Origin: a virus
Length of the DNA: 42,576 nt
Direction: 5' to 3' (one strand)
IMG/VR virus record: IMGVR_UViG_3300036827_000072
Span: 1-42,576 of that record
In this document: positions 1-7,266 of the stretch, in pieces
Layout: every line of letters starts with the position of its first letter
How positions within the stretch are numbered: position 1 is the stretch's first letter
Program-made: the position numbers and the translations under genes
Notes under the pieces: model-generated
Told to the model about the DNA's origin: nothing
What the model saw: only the letters and a program-made list of their open reading frames with translations
Databases searched by the model: none

Positions 1-86
1 TCTTCGCTCTTCTCTTTGCTCTCGGGCTTGTCGCCGGCGCCGCGTTGGCGCTCGGAGTGCTGGTGGTCTACGTGCTCAAGGCGTAG
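1..86 (+). CDS. 3' part of small membrane protein (wraps from the right end)
   Basis: These bases continue the gene that starts at 42443. Only codons from residue 3 onward lie here. The stop TAG at 84-86 directly abuts the stop of the leftward gene (CTA at 87-89). See the complete copy at 42443-42535 for the description. Confidence 0.6.
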   Translation, partial: FALLFALGLVAGAALALGVLVVYVLKA

Positions 87-127
87 CTAGAGCATCTTCG
101 TCAGCACGTACCAGACGACGCCGATCA
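1..127. repeat. Terminal direct repeat, left copy (circular closure)
   Basis: Bases 1-127 are identical to 42450-42576. The repeat cuts through the small membrane-protein gene that is complete only at the right end. A 127-bp overlap equals a k-mer size commonly used by short-read assemblers, so this most likely shows a circular assembly graph rather than a physical terminal repeat. The unique genome length would then be 42,449 bp. Confidence 0.95.
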
Positions 128-203
128 CAAGCAGCGCGACGACGACCTGCCTGAAGAGGAACAGATTCGCCTCACGCTTGGTCTTCGACTCCGGCAGGTT
201 CAT
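87..203 (-). CDS. Small single-pass membrane protein (38 aa)
   Basis: The gene reads leftward from an ATG at 203 to a TAG whose last base is 87. It encodes 38 residues: a charged N-terminus (MNLPESKTKREAN) and one hydrophobic segment from about residue 13 to 35. The start lies 3 bp after the stop of the upstream leftward gene, so the two are probably translated together. Its stop is back to back with the stop of the rightward gene ending the late operon. The family is unknown. It could be a prophage-expressed membrane protein, but that is inferred only from its linkage to the leftward regulator. Confidence 0.6.
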   Translation of the reverse strand: MNLPESKTKREANLFLFRQVVVALLVIGVVWYVLTKML

Positions 204-206
204 TCG

Positions 207-521
207 CTACTCGTCGATCCGCCGGATGATCTGACGTTCAGACCACGACCCCGTCGGCACAGCCACCGCGTCGACATCCCTGTGGCAATGCGGGCACACC
301 GTCGCGTCCTTCCGCACCCGCTCCTTACAGAACGGGCACTCCCGGTACGGCGAACTCCTCGCGTCCGCCGGCAGCGCCCAAACGACCAGGACACCGATCC
401 AGCCGAGGGCAACCCCGTAAAGCACCGCGCTGTCGCGGCCCTTCTGCTTCCCCAGCTTCGTCGTCAGGACGATCGGGACCACCCAGAGCACGAGCACCAG
501 GATGAGGACTGTCGCTCCCAT
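207..521 (-). CDS. Membrane protein with C-terminal zinc ribbon (104 aa)
   Basis: Two hydrophobic segments (about residues 3-20 and 35-50) are followed by a zinc-ribbon knuckle pair, CPFC at about residue 63 and CPHC at about residue 76. The tail is charged. The topology would anchor a small cytoplasmic zinc domain at the membrane. Such proteins are common unannotated products of high-GC bacteria and their phages; the function is unknown. A weak purine stretch precedes the ATG. The gene lies 88 bp downstream of the leftward HTH regulator with no terminator seen between them, so all three leftward genes may form one prophage-expressed unit. Confidence 0.7.
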   Translation of the reverse strand: MGATVLILVLVLWVVPIVLTTKLGKQKGRDSAVLYGVALGWIGVLVVWALPADARSSPYRECPFCKERVRKDATVCPHCHRDVDAVAVPTGSWSERQIIRRIDE

Positions 522-609
522 TCAGGCTTTCGTCATGTCCGGCCGATCGGGGTTGTAGGTTCACTCGTCCGGTCTTGCGGCCGGCCGGCAATGAACACAC
601 ATAGGAACG
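522..609. other. 88-bp intergenic gap in the leftward operon
   Basis: Contains a GGCCGGCCGGC palindromic stretch near 580-592. I see no convincing promoter or terminator. A long rightward ORF through this region is a shadow of the leftward genes. Confidence 0.4.
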
Positions 610-1029
610 TCACCGTGACCTCCCTTGGGCACGCCCTCGCGCTGCTCGAGGCGGAGCTAGAGCTGCTTCGGCTGCAGCGAGCCGAGATCGAACGTCTCGA
701 AGGTCGTCAAGCGCCTGGCGGTGCGATCGGGTCAGTTCGGCCACCGCTTCTACGAGTCCTTGAAGGATCGGCCGAGACCCAAGATCTGACTCGTCGCCCG
801 CTGCTCCGGGCTCTTTCAGGCGGCCAGCGAGCCTGAGCAGGTCGAGAGTGCCCTGCATGTTCGGGGCGGTCTCTCCTGAGATCCAGGCGTTCACGCGCCG
901 CTGACGGTTCGGATCGAGCTTCGATCCGTAGAGGCGGTTCGCCAGGTCGACGCCGTCTTTGGCCCCCACTGCCTCCATGACTTCGGCGACGAACGCCTTG
1001 CCTTGGAGGTTGATCTTCCGGGGCGGCAT
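610..1029 (-). CDS. Leftward HTH regulator, repressor-like (139 aa)
   Basis: The first 60 residues look like a Cro/C1-type HTH: LANRLYG, a turn, RRVNAWISGETAPN, then TLDLLRLAG. The segment W-x-SGE-x-A-P is typical of the helix following the recognition helix in phage repressors. A heptad-like Leu/Ala-rich helix follows at about residues 85-125, suggesting dimerisation. I chose the ATG at 1029, not an upstream TTG at 1065. A -10-like CACGCT lies exactly 7 nt before the ATG, with TTGCTC 17 nt further upstream, so the message is probably leaderless. The gene diverges from the HTH gene at 1129, the classic layout of a lysis-lysogeny switch. Which of the two is the maintenance repressor cannot be decided here. 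Confidence 0.75.
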   Translation of the reverse strand: MPPRKINLQGKAFVAEVMEAVGAKDGVDLANRLYGSKLDPNRQRRVNAWISGETAPNMQGTLDLLRLAGRLKEPGAAGDESDLGSRPILQGLVEAVAELTRSHRQALDDLRDVRSRLAAAEAALAPPRAARGRAQGRSR

Positions 1030-1036
1030 CCGGCAC

Positions 1037-1065
1037 AGCGTGTCTGGCAAGGCGATTGAGAGCAA
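1037..1065 (-). promoter_or_regulatory. Leftward promoter of the repressor-like gene
   Basis: On the minus strand, TTGCTC (1065-1060), a 17-bp spacer and CACGCT (1042-1037) lie 7 nt upstream of the ATG at 1029. No Shine-Dalgarno sequence is visible, consistent with a leaderless transcript. Confidence 0.5.
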
Positions 1066-1077
1066 CGTCGATATCCG

Positions 1078-1109
1078 CTAGATGAAAAGGTCTTGACTTT
1101 TCTATCTAG
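1078..1109. promoter_or_regulatory. Inverted repeat, candidate operator of the divergent switch
   Basis: CTAGATGAAAAG at 1078-1089 is the reverse complement of CTTTTCTATCTAG at 1097-1109 except for one inserted base. The spacer is 7 bp. The right arm overlaps the -35 element of the rightward promoter (1093-1098), so a bound dimer would block that promoter and could also affect the leftward one. This AT-rich palindrome stands out against the GC-rich background. Confidence 0.65.
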
Positions 1110-1121
1110 ACGATTTACGCT
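1093..1121 (+). promoter_or_regulatory. Rightward sigma-70-type promoter, leaderless
   Basis: TTGACT at 1093-1098 and TACGCT at 1116-1121 are separated by exactly 17 bp. The -10 ends 7 nt before the ATG at 1129, so transcription should begin at or next to the start codon. There is no Shine-Dalgarno sequence. It would drive the rightward HTH gene and the early operon. Confidence 0.7.
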
Positions 1122-1128
1122 GCCGCCC

Positions 1129-1521
1129 ATGAAGACAGTCACCCTCGGCGACCGCATCCGTGAAGCACGCGGTCACCTCACGCAAGACGAGCTCGCCGAC
1201 CGGATCCGCGCTCGTCGCCCGAAGATCAAGGTCTCGGGAGTCCGGATCTCGAGGTACGAGCGCGACGTTCAGGCGCCGCGGCTCTCGGTTGTTGTGGCGA
1301 TCGCCGAGGCCACCGACAAGCCCCTCGACTTCTTCCGCGTCGACGCCGAATCCGATGGCGGCGAGCAGGCCGACGGCGAAGCCGACGAGGAGGACTCGTC
1401 AGCCATGCTGCGCGCCGCCTACCACCTCGACCGTGCATCCGAGTTCGCGCTTGCGGACGACCTCAGGTCACGCGCGCGCCGCTCGATGCTCATCGCGGGA
1501 AAGCGCGGGATCCCAAAGTGA
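1129..1521 (+). CDS. XRE-family HTH regulator (130 aa)
   Basis: Residues 5-65 form an XRE HTH: LGDRIREARGHLTQDELADR, a short insert, VSGVRISRYERDVQAPRLSVVVAIAEA. The C-terminal half is acidic and then basic, with no protease-type repressor domain. The ATG at 1129 is preferred over an upstream in-frame TTG at 1093 because the promoter -10 sits at 1116-1121. The gene is first in the rightward early operon, the position of a Cro-like protein in lambdoid phages, but it could equally be an ImmR-like repressor. Its stop overlaps the next start by 4 bp. Confidence 0.8.
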   Translation: MKTVTLGDRIREARGHLTQDELADRIRARRPKIKVSGVRISRYERDVQAPRLSVVVAIAEATDKPLDFFRVDAESDGGEQADGEADEEDSSAMLRAAYHLDRASEFALADDLRSRARRSMLIAGKRGIPK

Positions 1522-1610
1522 TCCTCGGCCTCGCATTGCTGTTCGTCGCGTTCGTCGTGATCCCGACCGTGATGATCGCCGTCTTCATGTACCGGTGGGC
1601 GGCGCGGTGA
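1518..1610 (+). CDS. Micro membrane protein (30 aa, GTG start)
   Basis: A GTG overlaps the preceding TGA (GTGA), giving 30 residues, almost all hydrophobic (ILGLALLFVAFVVIPTVMIA) with a basic end. It is below usual gene-calling length. The support is its place in an unbroken chain of 4-bp overlaps and its membrane-helix composition. Confidence 0.4.
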   Translation: MILGLALLFVAFVVIPTVMIAVFMYRWAAR

Positions 1611-1669
1611 TCGTGCTGGGCTGCTTCGTCGTCCTGCTCGTCATCGCCGCCAGGTGGATCCACGCATGA
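1607..1669 (+). CDS. Micro membrane ORF (20 aa, GTG start)
   Basis: Encodes 20 residues dominated by a hydrophobic stretch (VLGCFVVLLVIAA). GTGA overlap upstream and ATGA overlap downstream. It may be a real micropeptide or only a reinitiation relay; the evidence is junction geometry alone. Confidence 0.3.
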   Translation: MIVLGCFVVLLVIAARWIHA

Positions 1670-1722
1670 GCTGGTCGGCCCCTAAGAAGCCGCGCCCGTC
1701 GTGGCTCTGGAGCCCGCGGTGA
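1666..1722 (+). CDS. Micro ORF (18 aa), basic and Trp/Pro-rich
   Basis: An ATG at 1666 overlaps the previous stop and reads 18 residues (MSWSAPKKPRPSWLWSPR) to a TGA that overlaps the GTG of the next gene. Tiny and unrecognised. It is listed because the coupling pattern continues through it. Confidence 0.25.
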   Translation: MSWSAPKKPRPSWLWSPR

Positions 1723-1892
1723 GCGGTGTCCAGATCGTTACGGAGATCGCCACCGAGCGCGTCCCGCGCCTCTACCGGGAGTGCCTGTATTGCGGCCAGC
1801 CGTCGATGGGCATCGCATGTCGCGCCCACCGTGACCTTCTGACGCTCGACCCGAACACCTACTCGATGCGCTTGCGCGCAACGTCGACCTAA
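1719..1892 (+). CDS. Small Cys/His protein (57 aa)
   Basis: The GTG at 1719 overlaps the preceding stop by 4 bp; a longer start at GTG 1701 is possible but lacks this coupling. The protein carries CLYC at about residues 26-29, followed by a Cys and a His in IACRAHRD, a likely zinc knuckle. Unknown function. Small zinc-knuckle proteins of this kind are frequent in early regions of actinophages. Confidence 0.55.
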   Translation: MSGVQIVTEIATERVPRLYRECLYCGQPSMGIACRAHRDLLTLDPNTYSMRLRATST

Positions 1893-1902
1893 AGGAGTCT
1901 CG

Positions 1903-2082
1903 ATGCATCGCCTTGTTGCCGAGGTCGGCTGGCCCGCCCTCATCGTGTGCGCAGTCCTGCTCGTCGCCGCGGCGCCGGCGGTCGTGAAGTGGATCCGGTT
2001 CGAGATCCAGCTGTCGCGTCGGGTGCGTGCCTATGAGGCTCGCATGGAAGCTGCGCGCACCGCGCGGATCCGCATCCCATGA
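1903..2082 (+). CDS. Small membrane protein (59 aa)
   Basis: A clear Shine-Dalgarno AAAGGAG at 1891-1897 precedes the ATG by 5 bp. One transmembrane segment at about residues 10-27 is followed by a basic amphipathic helix. The stop overlaps the recT start (ATGA). Unknown function; the strong ribosome-binding site may also serve the coupled recT. Confidence 0.6.
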   Translation: MHRLVAEVGWPALIVCAVLLVAAAPAVVKWIRFEIQLSRRVRAYEARMEAARTARIRIP

Positions 2083-3284
2083 GCAGCCAGGAAATCACTC
2101 AGCGGACGCAGGCGCAGGAGCTCGTCTCGCGCGTCCGCGGCGACGACTTCAAGCAGCAGGTCGCGCTCGCGCTCCCCGAAGGAGTGTCCGTCGACCGGTT
2201 CCTCCGCGCGACCGTCACGGCGCTGATGGCGAACCCCGACCTCGCCGCGCAGGCGAGCCACGACTCGATCTTCACCGCCCTCCTGCGCTCCGCCCAGGAC
2301 AACCTCGTCCCGGACGGCAAGGAGGCCGCGCTCGTCGTCTACAGCGGCAAGGCGCAGTACCTCCCGATGGTCGGCGGCCTCCGGAAGATCGCCGGCGAGC
2401 ACGGCTGGGCGCTCGTCACGGCCGTCGCCAAAGAGGGCGACGTGTTCGAGTACGAGCTCGGCCTCGACCCGAAGCTCCGCCACGTCCCTGCACGCCCCGG
2501 CGTCGATCGCGGCGCGACGATCGCAGCGTATTGCGTGGCGAGCCACCCGAACGGCCACCGCTTCGTCGAGGTGATGCTGCTCGACGAGCTCGAGCAGATC
2601 CGGGCGACGTCGAAGAAGCCATCGAGCGGCCCGTGGAAGGACTGGACCGACCGCATGTACGAGAAGACGGTCGGCAAGCGCGCGTTCGCGAAGCTGCCGC
2701 TCGGCGAGCTCGACGCACGCGTCCTCCGCGTCATGGCCGCCGCTGATGCAGATCCTGGCGAGGCGTCCCGACTGATCTACGGCTCAACCGAAACGCGGGC
2801 GCTCCCTTCGGCGCCGGCGGGTGTCGACCAGCAAACCACGGACGTGATGGCTACAGCCCCGCACTCCCCCGCGGGACACCACGCCGAGGCCGACGCCGAT
2901 CGTCAGCAGGCTGCAGCCGCGGCGCCCGGACAGGACGCGGCTGCAGCTCCTGACGCCGAGCCTGAGCCGTCGCTCGACGATGAGCCCGCACAGACGAGCT
3001 TCGAGGCGCCGGCGTCGGCCGGCGTCGACGACGACCCGATCGTCACCGCGGCGCGTGCCGCGTCACAGTTCGAGATCCCGAACGGGCAGCATCAGGGCCT
3101 CGCGCTGTCGGAGCTGCAGGCCAAGGGTGAGAAGGGCACGTCGTGGATCCGGTGGGCGCTCAAGCAGGGCGACAAGCTGAACCCCGACGCCTACCGCAGC
3201 GCGGTGTGGGCGTTCGCCCGGGTGTACGCGCCCGAGGTGTACCAGGAGGTTCTCGCCTTGCACGAAGCACAGGTGCAAGCGTGA
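2079..3284 (+). CDS. recT: RecT-family ssDNA annealing protein with C-terminal extension
   Basis: A 401-residue protein whose first ~235 residues match the RecT family. They include the stretch around LLRSAQDNLVPDGKEAAL and the QYLPMVGGLRKIA segment, which corresponds to the conserved QxxYxGL-like region. RecT anneals single-stranded DNA during phage recombination and recombination-dependent replication. After an acidic Ala/Pro-rich linker (about 245-325), the last ~70 residues (FEIPNGQHQG, then SWIRWALKQ) resemble the small C-terminal module found in exodeoxyribonuclease X and some RecT-like proteins. No RecE/lambda-exo partner is seen; the nuclease role may fall to the SbcD/SbcC-like pair downstream. 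Both ends overlap neighbouring genes by 4 bp. Confidence 0.88.
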   Translation: MSSQEITQRTQAQELVSRVRGDDFKQQVALALPEGVSVDRFLRATVTALMANPDLAAQASHDSIFTALLRSAQDNLVPDGKEAALVVYSGKAQYLPMVGGLRKIAGEHGWALVTAVAKEGDVFEYELGLDPKLRHVPARPGVDRGATIAAYCVASHPNGHRFVEVMLLDELEQIRATSKKPSSGPWKDWTDRMYEKTVGKRAFAKLPLGELDARVLRVMAAADADPGEASRLIYGSTETRALPSAPAGVDQQTTDVMATAPHSPAGHHAEADADRQQAAAAAPGQDAAAAPDAEPEPSLDDEPAQTSFEAPASAGVDDDPIVTAARAASQFEIPNGQHQGLALSELQAKGEKGTSWIRWALKQGDKLNPDAYRSAVWAFARVYAPEVYQEVLALHEAQVQA

Positions 3285-3493
3285 GCAGCGTCGACCACTA
3301 CAAGGCGGCCGAGGGTGACCTCGATCGTGCCGACCGGATCGCGAACAGCGATACCGCCTACGACGTCGACCGCCAGGCGCTCGTCGCGAACTACCTCGCT
3401 AGGGCGCAGGTGCACGCGACGCTCGCGCACGCCTACGCGGTCACCGAGGCGTCGAACGTCGGCGCCAAAGCGATCTACGACGGGCGGATCTGA
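3281..3493 (+). CDS. Hypothetical helical protein (70 aa, GTG start)
   Basis: The GTG overlaps the recT stop (GTGA). The predicted protein is mostly helical and Ala-rich (ALVANYLARAQVHATLAHAY). No family recognised. The constant spacing with recT suggests an accessory role in recombination, but this is only context. Confidence 0.6.
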   Translation: MSSVDHYKAAEGDLDRADRIANSDTAYDVDRQALVANYLARAQVHATLAHAYAVTEASNVGAKAIYDGRI

Positions 3494-3681
3494 TGAGCAC
3501 CCCGGAGCGTCACGGCGAGCTCGAGCAGCGGTCGAGCGTGAAGATCTCGACGACCGCAAAAGGCGACCCGCAGGTCGAAGTCAAGATCTACGACGGCACC
3601 AGCGAACCCGACGTCACGAAGATCCGCGAGCTCGCGGTCGACGCGTACAAGGCTGCACGGCAGGCAGTGGCGACGACATGA
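3493..3681 (+). CDS. Hypothetical protein (62 aa)
   Basis: The ATG shares its A with the preceding TGA (TGATG). It has a beta-rich middle (VKISTTAKGDPQVEVKIYDG) and a C-terminal helix. Small proteins with this strand pattern recur beside recT in actinobacterial phages. Function unknown. Confidence 0.6.
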   Translation: MSTPERHGELEQRSSVKISTTAKGDPQVEVKIYDGTSEPDVTKIRELAVDAYKAARQAVATT

Positions 3682-3875
3682 CGTTCGTCCGCCGCCGCTC
3701 GACGAAGGCTCGCGTGCGCCCTGGCGACATCCTCGAGACACACGCGGGGAAGCGGTTCACCTATCAGCACGTCGGCGTGCCCGGCACCTCGATCATCGTT
3801 CACCCGACCGGCACCACGCATCCGACCCGGCCGCGGCGCGTGGCCGGCTTCGCCGACTTGGAGTGGTCGCGGTGA
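3678..3875 (+). CDS. Small basic protein (65 aa)
   Basis: ATGA overlap with the gene before. The chain is very basic at the N-terminus (RRRSTKARVRPGD) and has a short beta-rich body, suggesting nucleic-acid binding. The stop lies inside the start region of the sbcD-like gene (GTG 3872). Confidence 0.55.
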   Translation: MTFVRRRSTKARVRPGDILETHAGKRFTYQHVGVPGTSIIVHPTGTTHPTRPRRVAGFADLEWSR

Positions 3876-5071
3876 CTCGCTTCCTCTGTGTCGGCGACCT
3901 GCACCTCGGCGCCGGCCCCGACTACGGCCGCGAGCCCGGCAACCGGCTGCGCGACCAGGAGTTCGTGTGGGAGCGCGTGCTCGAGCTCGCCGTCGAGCAC
4001 GACGTCGACGCCGTCCTCTTCGCCGGCGACGCGTTCCACCGCCGCCGCCCGACACCGGCGGAAATGATCGCGTTCCAGGGTCCGCTGCAGCGCTTCACGG
4101 CCGAGCATGACATCGAGGTGTGCGCGATCGCCGGCAACCACGACTGCGAGGCCGCCGACCTGCCGACCGCGCTCGACGTCTTCGGCCGCGACATCGACCT
4201 CTACACCCGCCCGGGTGTCTGGCACGCCGACGGCGGCGCGTCGGTGGCGTGTCTGCCGTGGTCGCCGGTGTCGCGCTTGGTCGCGGCGCGGAATGGTGGG
4301 GACCGTGATGACTTGAATCGTGAGGCGGCCGAGCTGCTGCTTGCAACCGCGCGCGGGCTTCGCGCTCAGATCCCGAGCGGACAGCCGGCCGTCCTCATGC
4401 TCCACTGGTCGATCTCGGGTGCGTCGACGCCGTCGGGTGTGATGACGGACGACTTCCGTGAGGTCGTGCTCGAACTGGCCCACCTTGAGCAGCTCGGCTT
4501 CGACGCGATCGTGGCGGGCCACATCCACAAGCCGCAGCGGCTCGACGTCGTCGAGGTCGGCGCGCAGTCTCCGATCTTCTACACCGGGTCGCCCGCGCCC
4601 GTCGACTTCGGCGAAGGTGAGAGCGAGCACGGCGTCTGGATCCTCGATGTCGGCGCCGGCGCGACGCGGCTGCAGTTCGTGCCGGTCGTGTCGCGTCCGT
4701 TCGTGACGATCGACTGCAGCGGCGTCGCGCTCTCGACCGCAGGCCCGCGCGTCGACCTGTGCCTCTTCGACGAGGACGAGGACGTCGCCGGGGCTGTCGT
4801 GCGTGTGCGGTACACGGCGACTGAGGAGCAGGCGCGGCGGATCGACCAGGGCGACATCCGTCGCACGCTCTACGACGCCGGCGCTCACAAGGTGCATTCG
4901 ATCCAGGCGACGATCGAGCGCGAGGATCGCGCACGCGTCGCCGGCGTCGACGAAGACCTCGACACGTTGGCCGCCCTGGATCTGTGGTTCGAGTCGGAGG
5001 TCATCGACGGCTGGTTGCGCGACGAGCTCCGCACCCTGTCGGCCCGCTACCTCGAAGAGGTCGGAGCGTGA
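3872..5071 (+). CDS. sbcD: SbcD/Mre11-like metallophosphoesterase nuclease
   Basis: A 399-residue protein with all calcineurin-type nuclease motifs: GDLHLG (Asp9, His11), AGDAFHR (Asp53), AGNHD (Asn89-Asp91) and GHIHKPQ (His217, His219). These bind two metal ions in Mre11/SbcD/T4 gp47 nucleases. The GTG at 3872 overlaps the previous stop; an upstream GTG at 3863 would add three residues. It sits directly before an SbcC-like ATPase with a 4-bp overlap, so the two should form the nuclease-ATPase complex that processes DNA ends and hairpins. The likely role is end resection to feed RecT. Confidence 0.9.
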   Translation: MTRFLCVGDLHLGAGPDYGREPGNRLRDQEFVWERVLELAVEHDVDAVLFAGDAFHRRRPTPAEMIAFQGPLQRFTAEHDIEVCAIAGNHDCEAADLPTALDVFGRDIDLYTRPGVWHADGGASVACLPWSPVSRLVAARNGGDRDDLNREAAELLLATARGLRAQIPSGQPAVLMLHWSISGASTPSGVMTDDFREVVLELAHLEQLGFDAIVAGHIHKPQRLDVVEVGAQSPIFYTGSPAPVDFGEGESEHGVWILDVGAGATRLQFVPVVSRPFVTIDCSGVALSTAGPRVDLCLFDEDEDVAGAVVRVRYTATEEQARRIDQGDIRRTLYDAGAHKVHSIQATIEREDRARVAGVDEDLDTLAALDLWFESEVIDGWLRDELRTLSARYLEEVGA

Positions 5072-7266
5072 ACCCGATCGCGATCCGGGCGACGAACGTG
5101 CGCACGTTCGAGAGCCTCGACCTCGACCTCCCCACCGGGTGCGTCGTGATCGCCGGCGAGAACGGCGCGGGCAAGTCGACGATCCTGAACCTGATCGACG
5201 TCGCGCTATTCGCCGAGCGCGGCGAGCTCCGCGCGTTGCTCTCGCTCGGCGAGGAGGAGCTGACGATCGAGCTGCAGTTCGAGCACGCCGGCGAGCTGTA
5301 CCGGGTGCGGCGCATGTACTCCGGCAAGGGCGCCGGCAAGACAACGCTCGACCTCGAGCACGCCGGCACCGGCGAGCCCAGCGACGAGCTCTGGATGCCG
5401 CTGACGCGTGAGACGGCGATCGCGACGCAGGCCTACCTCGAGCAGGTGCTCGGGCTTTCCCGGGCGACGTTCCGCGCGAGCTCGTTCCTCGCCCAGGGAG
5501 ACGGCGCCGCGTTCACCGACGCCCAGCCCCGAGACCGGAAGGCGATCCTCGCCGAGATCCTCGGGCTCGGTCTGTACGACCGCCTCCAGCAGCACGCACG
5601 CCTCGAGCTCAGGCCGGCCGAAGACCAGATCGTCGAGCTGCGCGGGAAGATCTCGCGCCTCGAGGAGGACGCCGCCGGCGCTACACAAGCACAGGCCGAC
5701 CTCGCGACCGCGCGCGGCGACCTGGCCGCGGCGCTCGAGCAGCACGCCGCCGCGGAGCAGCAGCTCGAGCAGGCCCAGCAGGCCCATGCTGTGAACGCCG
5801 CCGCCCACGAACGGTGGTTGCGCGCCGGAGCCACCCTCGCCGCCGTCCAGGCCGACCAGGAGCGCGCACGCGTCGCCTACGCCGCCGCAGTGCAGGCCGG
5901 CATCGACCGTGAGGGACGGCAGCGAGATCTCGACCAGGCGGCCGAGGTCGCCGCAACCGCGGCCGGGCTTGAGGAGCGCATCACCGCCGCCAACGCGATC
6001 GTCGGACTGGTCAAGGCCCGTCGCGAGCTCGACCGTGAAGCCGACCAGCGCGACCTCGCCCGCGAACGCCTCGCCCGTGAAGCGACGCAGCTGGGCGAGC
6101 ACGTCGCCGAGCTGAACCGCAAGGCCGACCACCTCGACGCGCACATCGGTGAGGCCTCAGAATGTGACCGCTGCGGACAGACCCTCGGCGCGGAAGCCGC
6201 GGCCCGTGCGGCGGCCAGCTACCGCGCCGAGGCAGCCGTCGCCGCCGACCGCGCCGACCTGATGGCCGCCGGCGACGTCGCCGAGCAGGAAGCCGTCGAC
6301 GAGCTCCGCGAACGCGCGGCCGCGATCGAGATCCCCGAGACGATGGAGGACACCGCCAGGCTCGGGCAGCTCCTCGCTGCGGCTCGTGCCGCCGGCGAAC
6401 GCCGCGCTGTGCTCGTCGAGCAGGTGCGGCAGCTCGCCGAGCAGGCGGCCACGGCCGCCGAGCTCGCGATCAAGCTGGCCCACGCCGCCGACGCGACGAA
6501 GGAGGCCGAGAGCGCGACGGCCGACGCGGCGGCCCAGGTCGGAGACGTCACGCAGCTCGAGCAGGCTGTCGCCGGCGCACGCGCAACCCTTGCGAACGCG
6601 AGCTATTCGGTGGCCGGCTACCGCGACCAGATCGCCCGCCTCGAAGTCGCCGAGCAGCACGCCGTCAAGGCGGCCGACGAGGCACAGCAGGCCACGGTCG
6701 AGATCAGCGCGATCGCGTTGCGCGTCGACGTGCTGAAGCTCGCCGACCGAGCGTTCGGCCGCGACGGCATCCCTGCCCTGATCGTCGAGAACGCCGCGAT
6801 CCCGCAGCTCGAGGTCGAGGCGAACCGGATCCTCGTCGAGCTCGGCGGTGCGACCGCCGACTGCCGCGTCGAGCTGCGCACGCAGCGCGCCCTCAAGACC
6901 GCCGATGCGCTGCGGGAGACGCTCGACATCGTGATCGTCACACCTGCCGGTGAGCGGCCGTACGAGTCGTTCTCGGGCGGCGAACGCACCAGGCTGAACC
7001 TCGCCCTCCGGATCGCACTCGCCAGGCTGCTCGCGCACCGTCGCGGCGCCGAGAGCAGGTTGCTCGCGATCGACGAGCCCGAGTTCCTCGACGAAGCCGG
7101 CGTCGCCCGCCTCGCCGACGTGCTCCGCGGCCTGTCGGGCGACTTCGACCGGATCCTCCTCGTCTCGCATCACCCGACGCTCGCCGCGGCGTTCGACCAG
7201 GCGATCGTCGTCGTCAAGGACGGCGACCGGTCCCGCGTCGGCGACGCCGTGGCGGTGCCAGCGTGA
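5068..7266 (+). CDS. sbcC: SbcC/Rad50-like ATPase
   Basis: A 732-residue ABC-type ATPase in two halves. Walker A GENGAGKST is at residues 30-38; the ABC signature SFSGGER is near 634-640 and Walker B RLLAIDEPE near 664-672. Between them lie two long coiled-coil arms rich in Ala/Glu/Gln/Arg, with a zinc hook CDRC at Cys366-Cys369. It is somewhat shorter than cellular SbcC (about 1000 residues), as in T4 gp46. It should dimerise through the hook and drive the SbcD-like nuclease. The GTG overlaps the sbcD stop. Confidence 0.9.
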   Translation: MNPIAIRATNVRTFESLDLDLPTGCVVIAGENGAGKSTILNLIDVALFAERGELRALLSLGEEELTIELQFEHAGELYRVRRMYSGKGAGKTTLDLEHAGTGEPSDELWMPLTRETAIATQAYLEQVLGLSRATFRASSFLAQGDGAAFTDAQPRDRKAILAEILGLGLYDRLQQHARLELRPAEDQIVELRGKISRLEEDAAGATQAQADLATARGDLAAALEQHAAAEQQLEQAQQAHAVNAAAHERWLRAGATLAAVQADQERARVAYAAAVQAGIDREGRQRDLDQAAEVAATAAGLEERITAANAIVGLVKARRELDREADQRDLARERLAREATQLGEHVAELNRKADHLDAHIGEASECDRCGQTLGAEAAARAAASYRAEAAVAADRADLMAAGDVAEQEAVDELRERAAAIEIPETMEDTARLGQLLAAARAAGERRAVLVEQVRQLAEQAATAAELAIKLAHAADATKEAESATADAAAQVGDVTQLEQAVAGARATLANASYSVAGYRDQIARLEVAEQHAVKAADEAQQATVEISAIALRVDVLKLADRAFGRDGIPALIVENAAIPQLEVEANRILVELGGATADCRVELRTQRALKTADALRETLDIVIVTPAGERPYESFSGGERTRLNLALRIALARLLAHRRGAESRLLAIDEPEFLDEAGVARLADVLRGLSGDFDRILLVSHHPTLAAAFDQAIVVVKDGDRSRVGDAVAVPA

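Noticed and set aside
3800-5344. 514-codon leftward ORF opposite the sbcD-like gene
   Set aside because: Arg-rich shadow; the plus strand has all five nuclease motifs in order.
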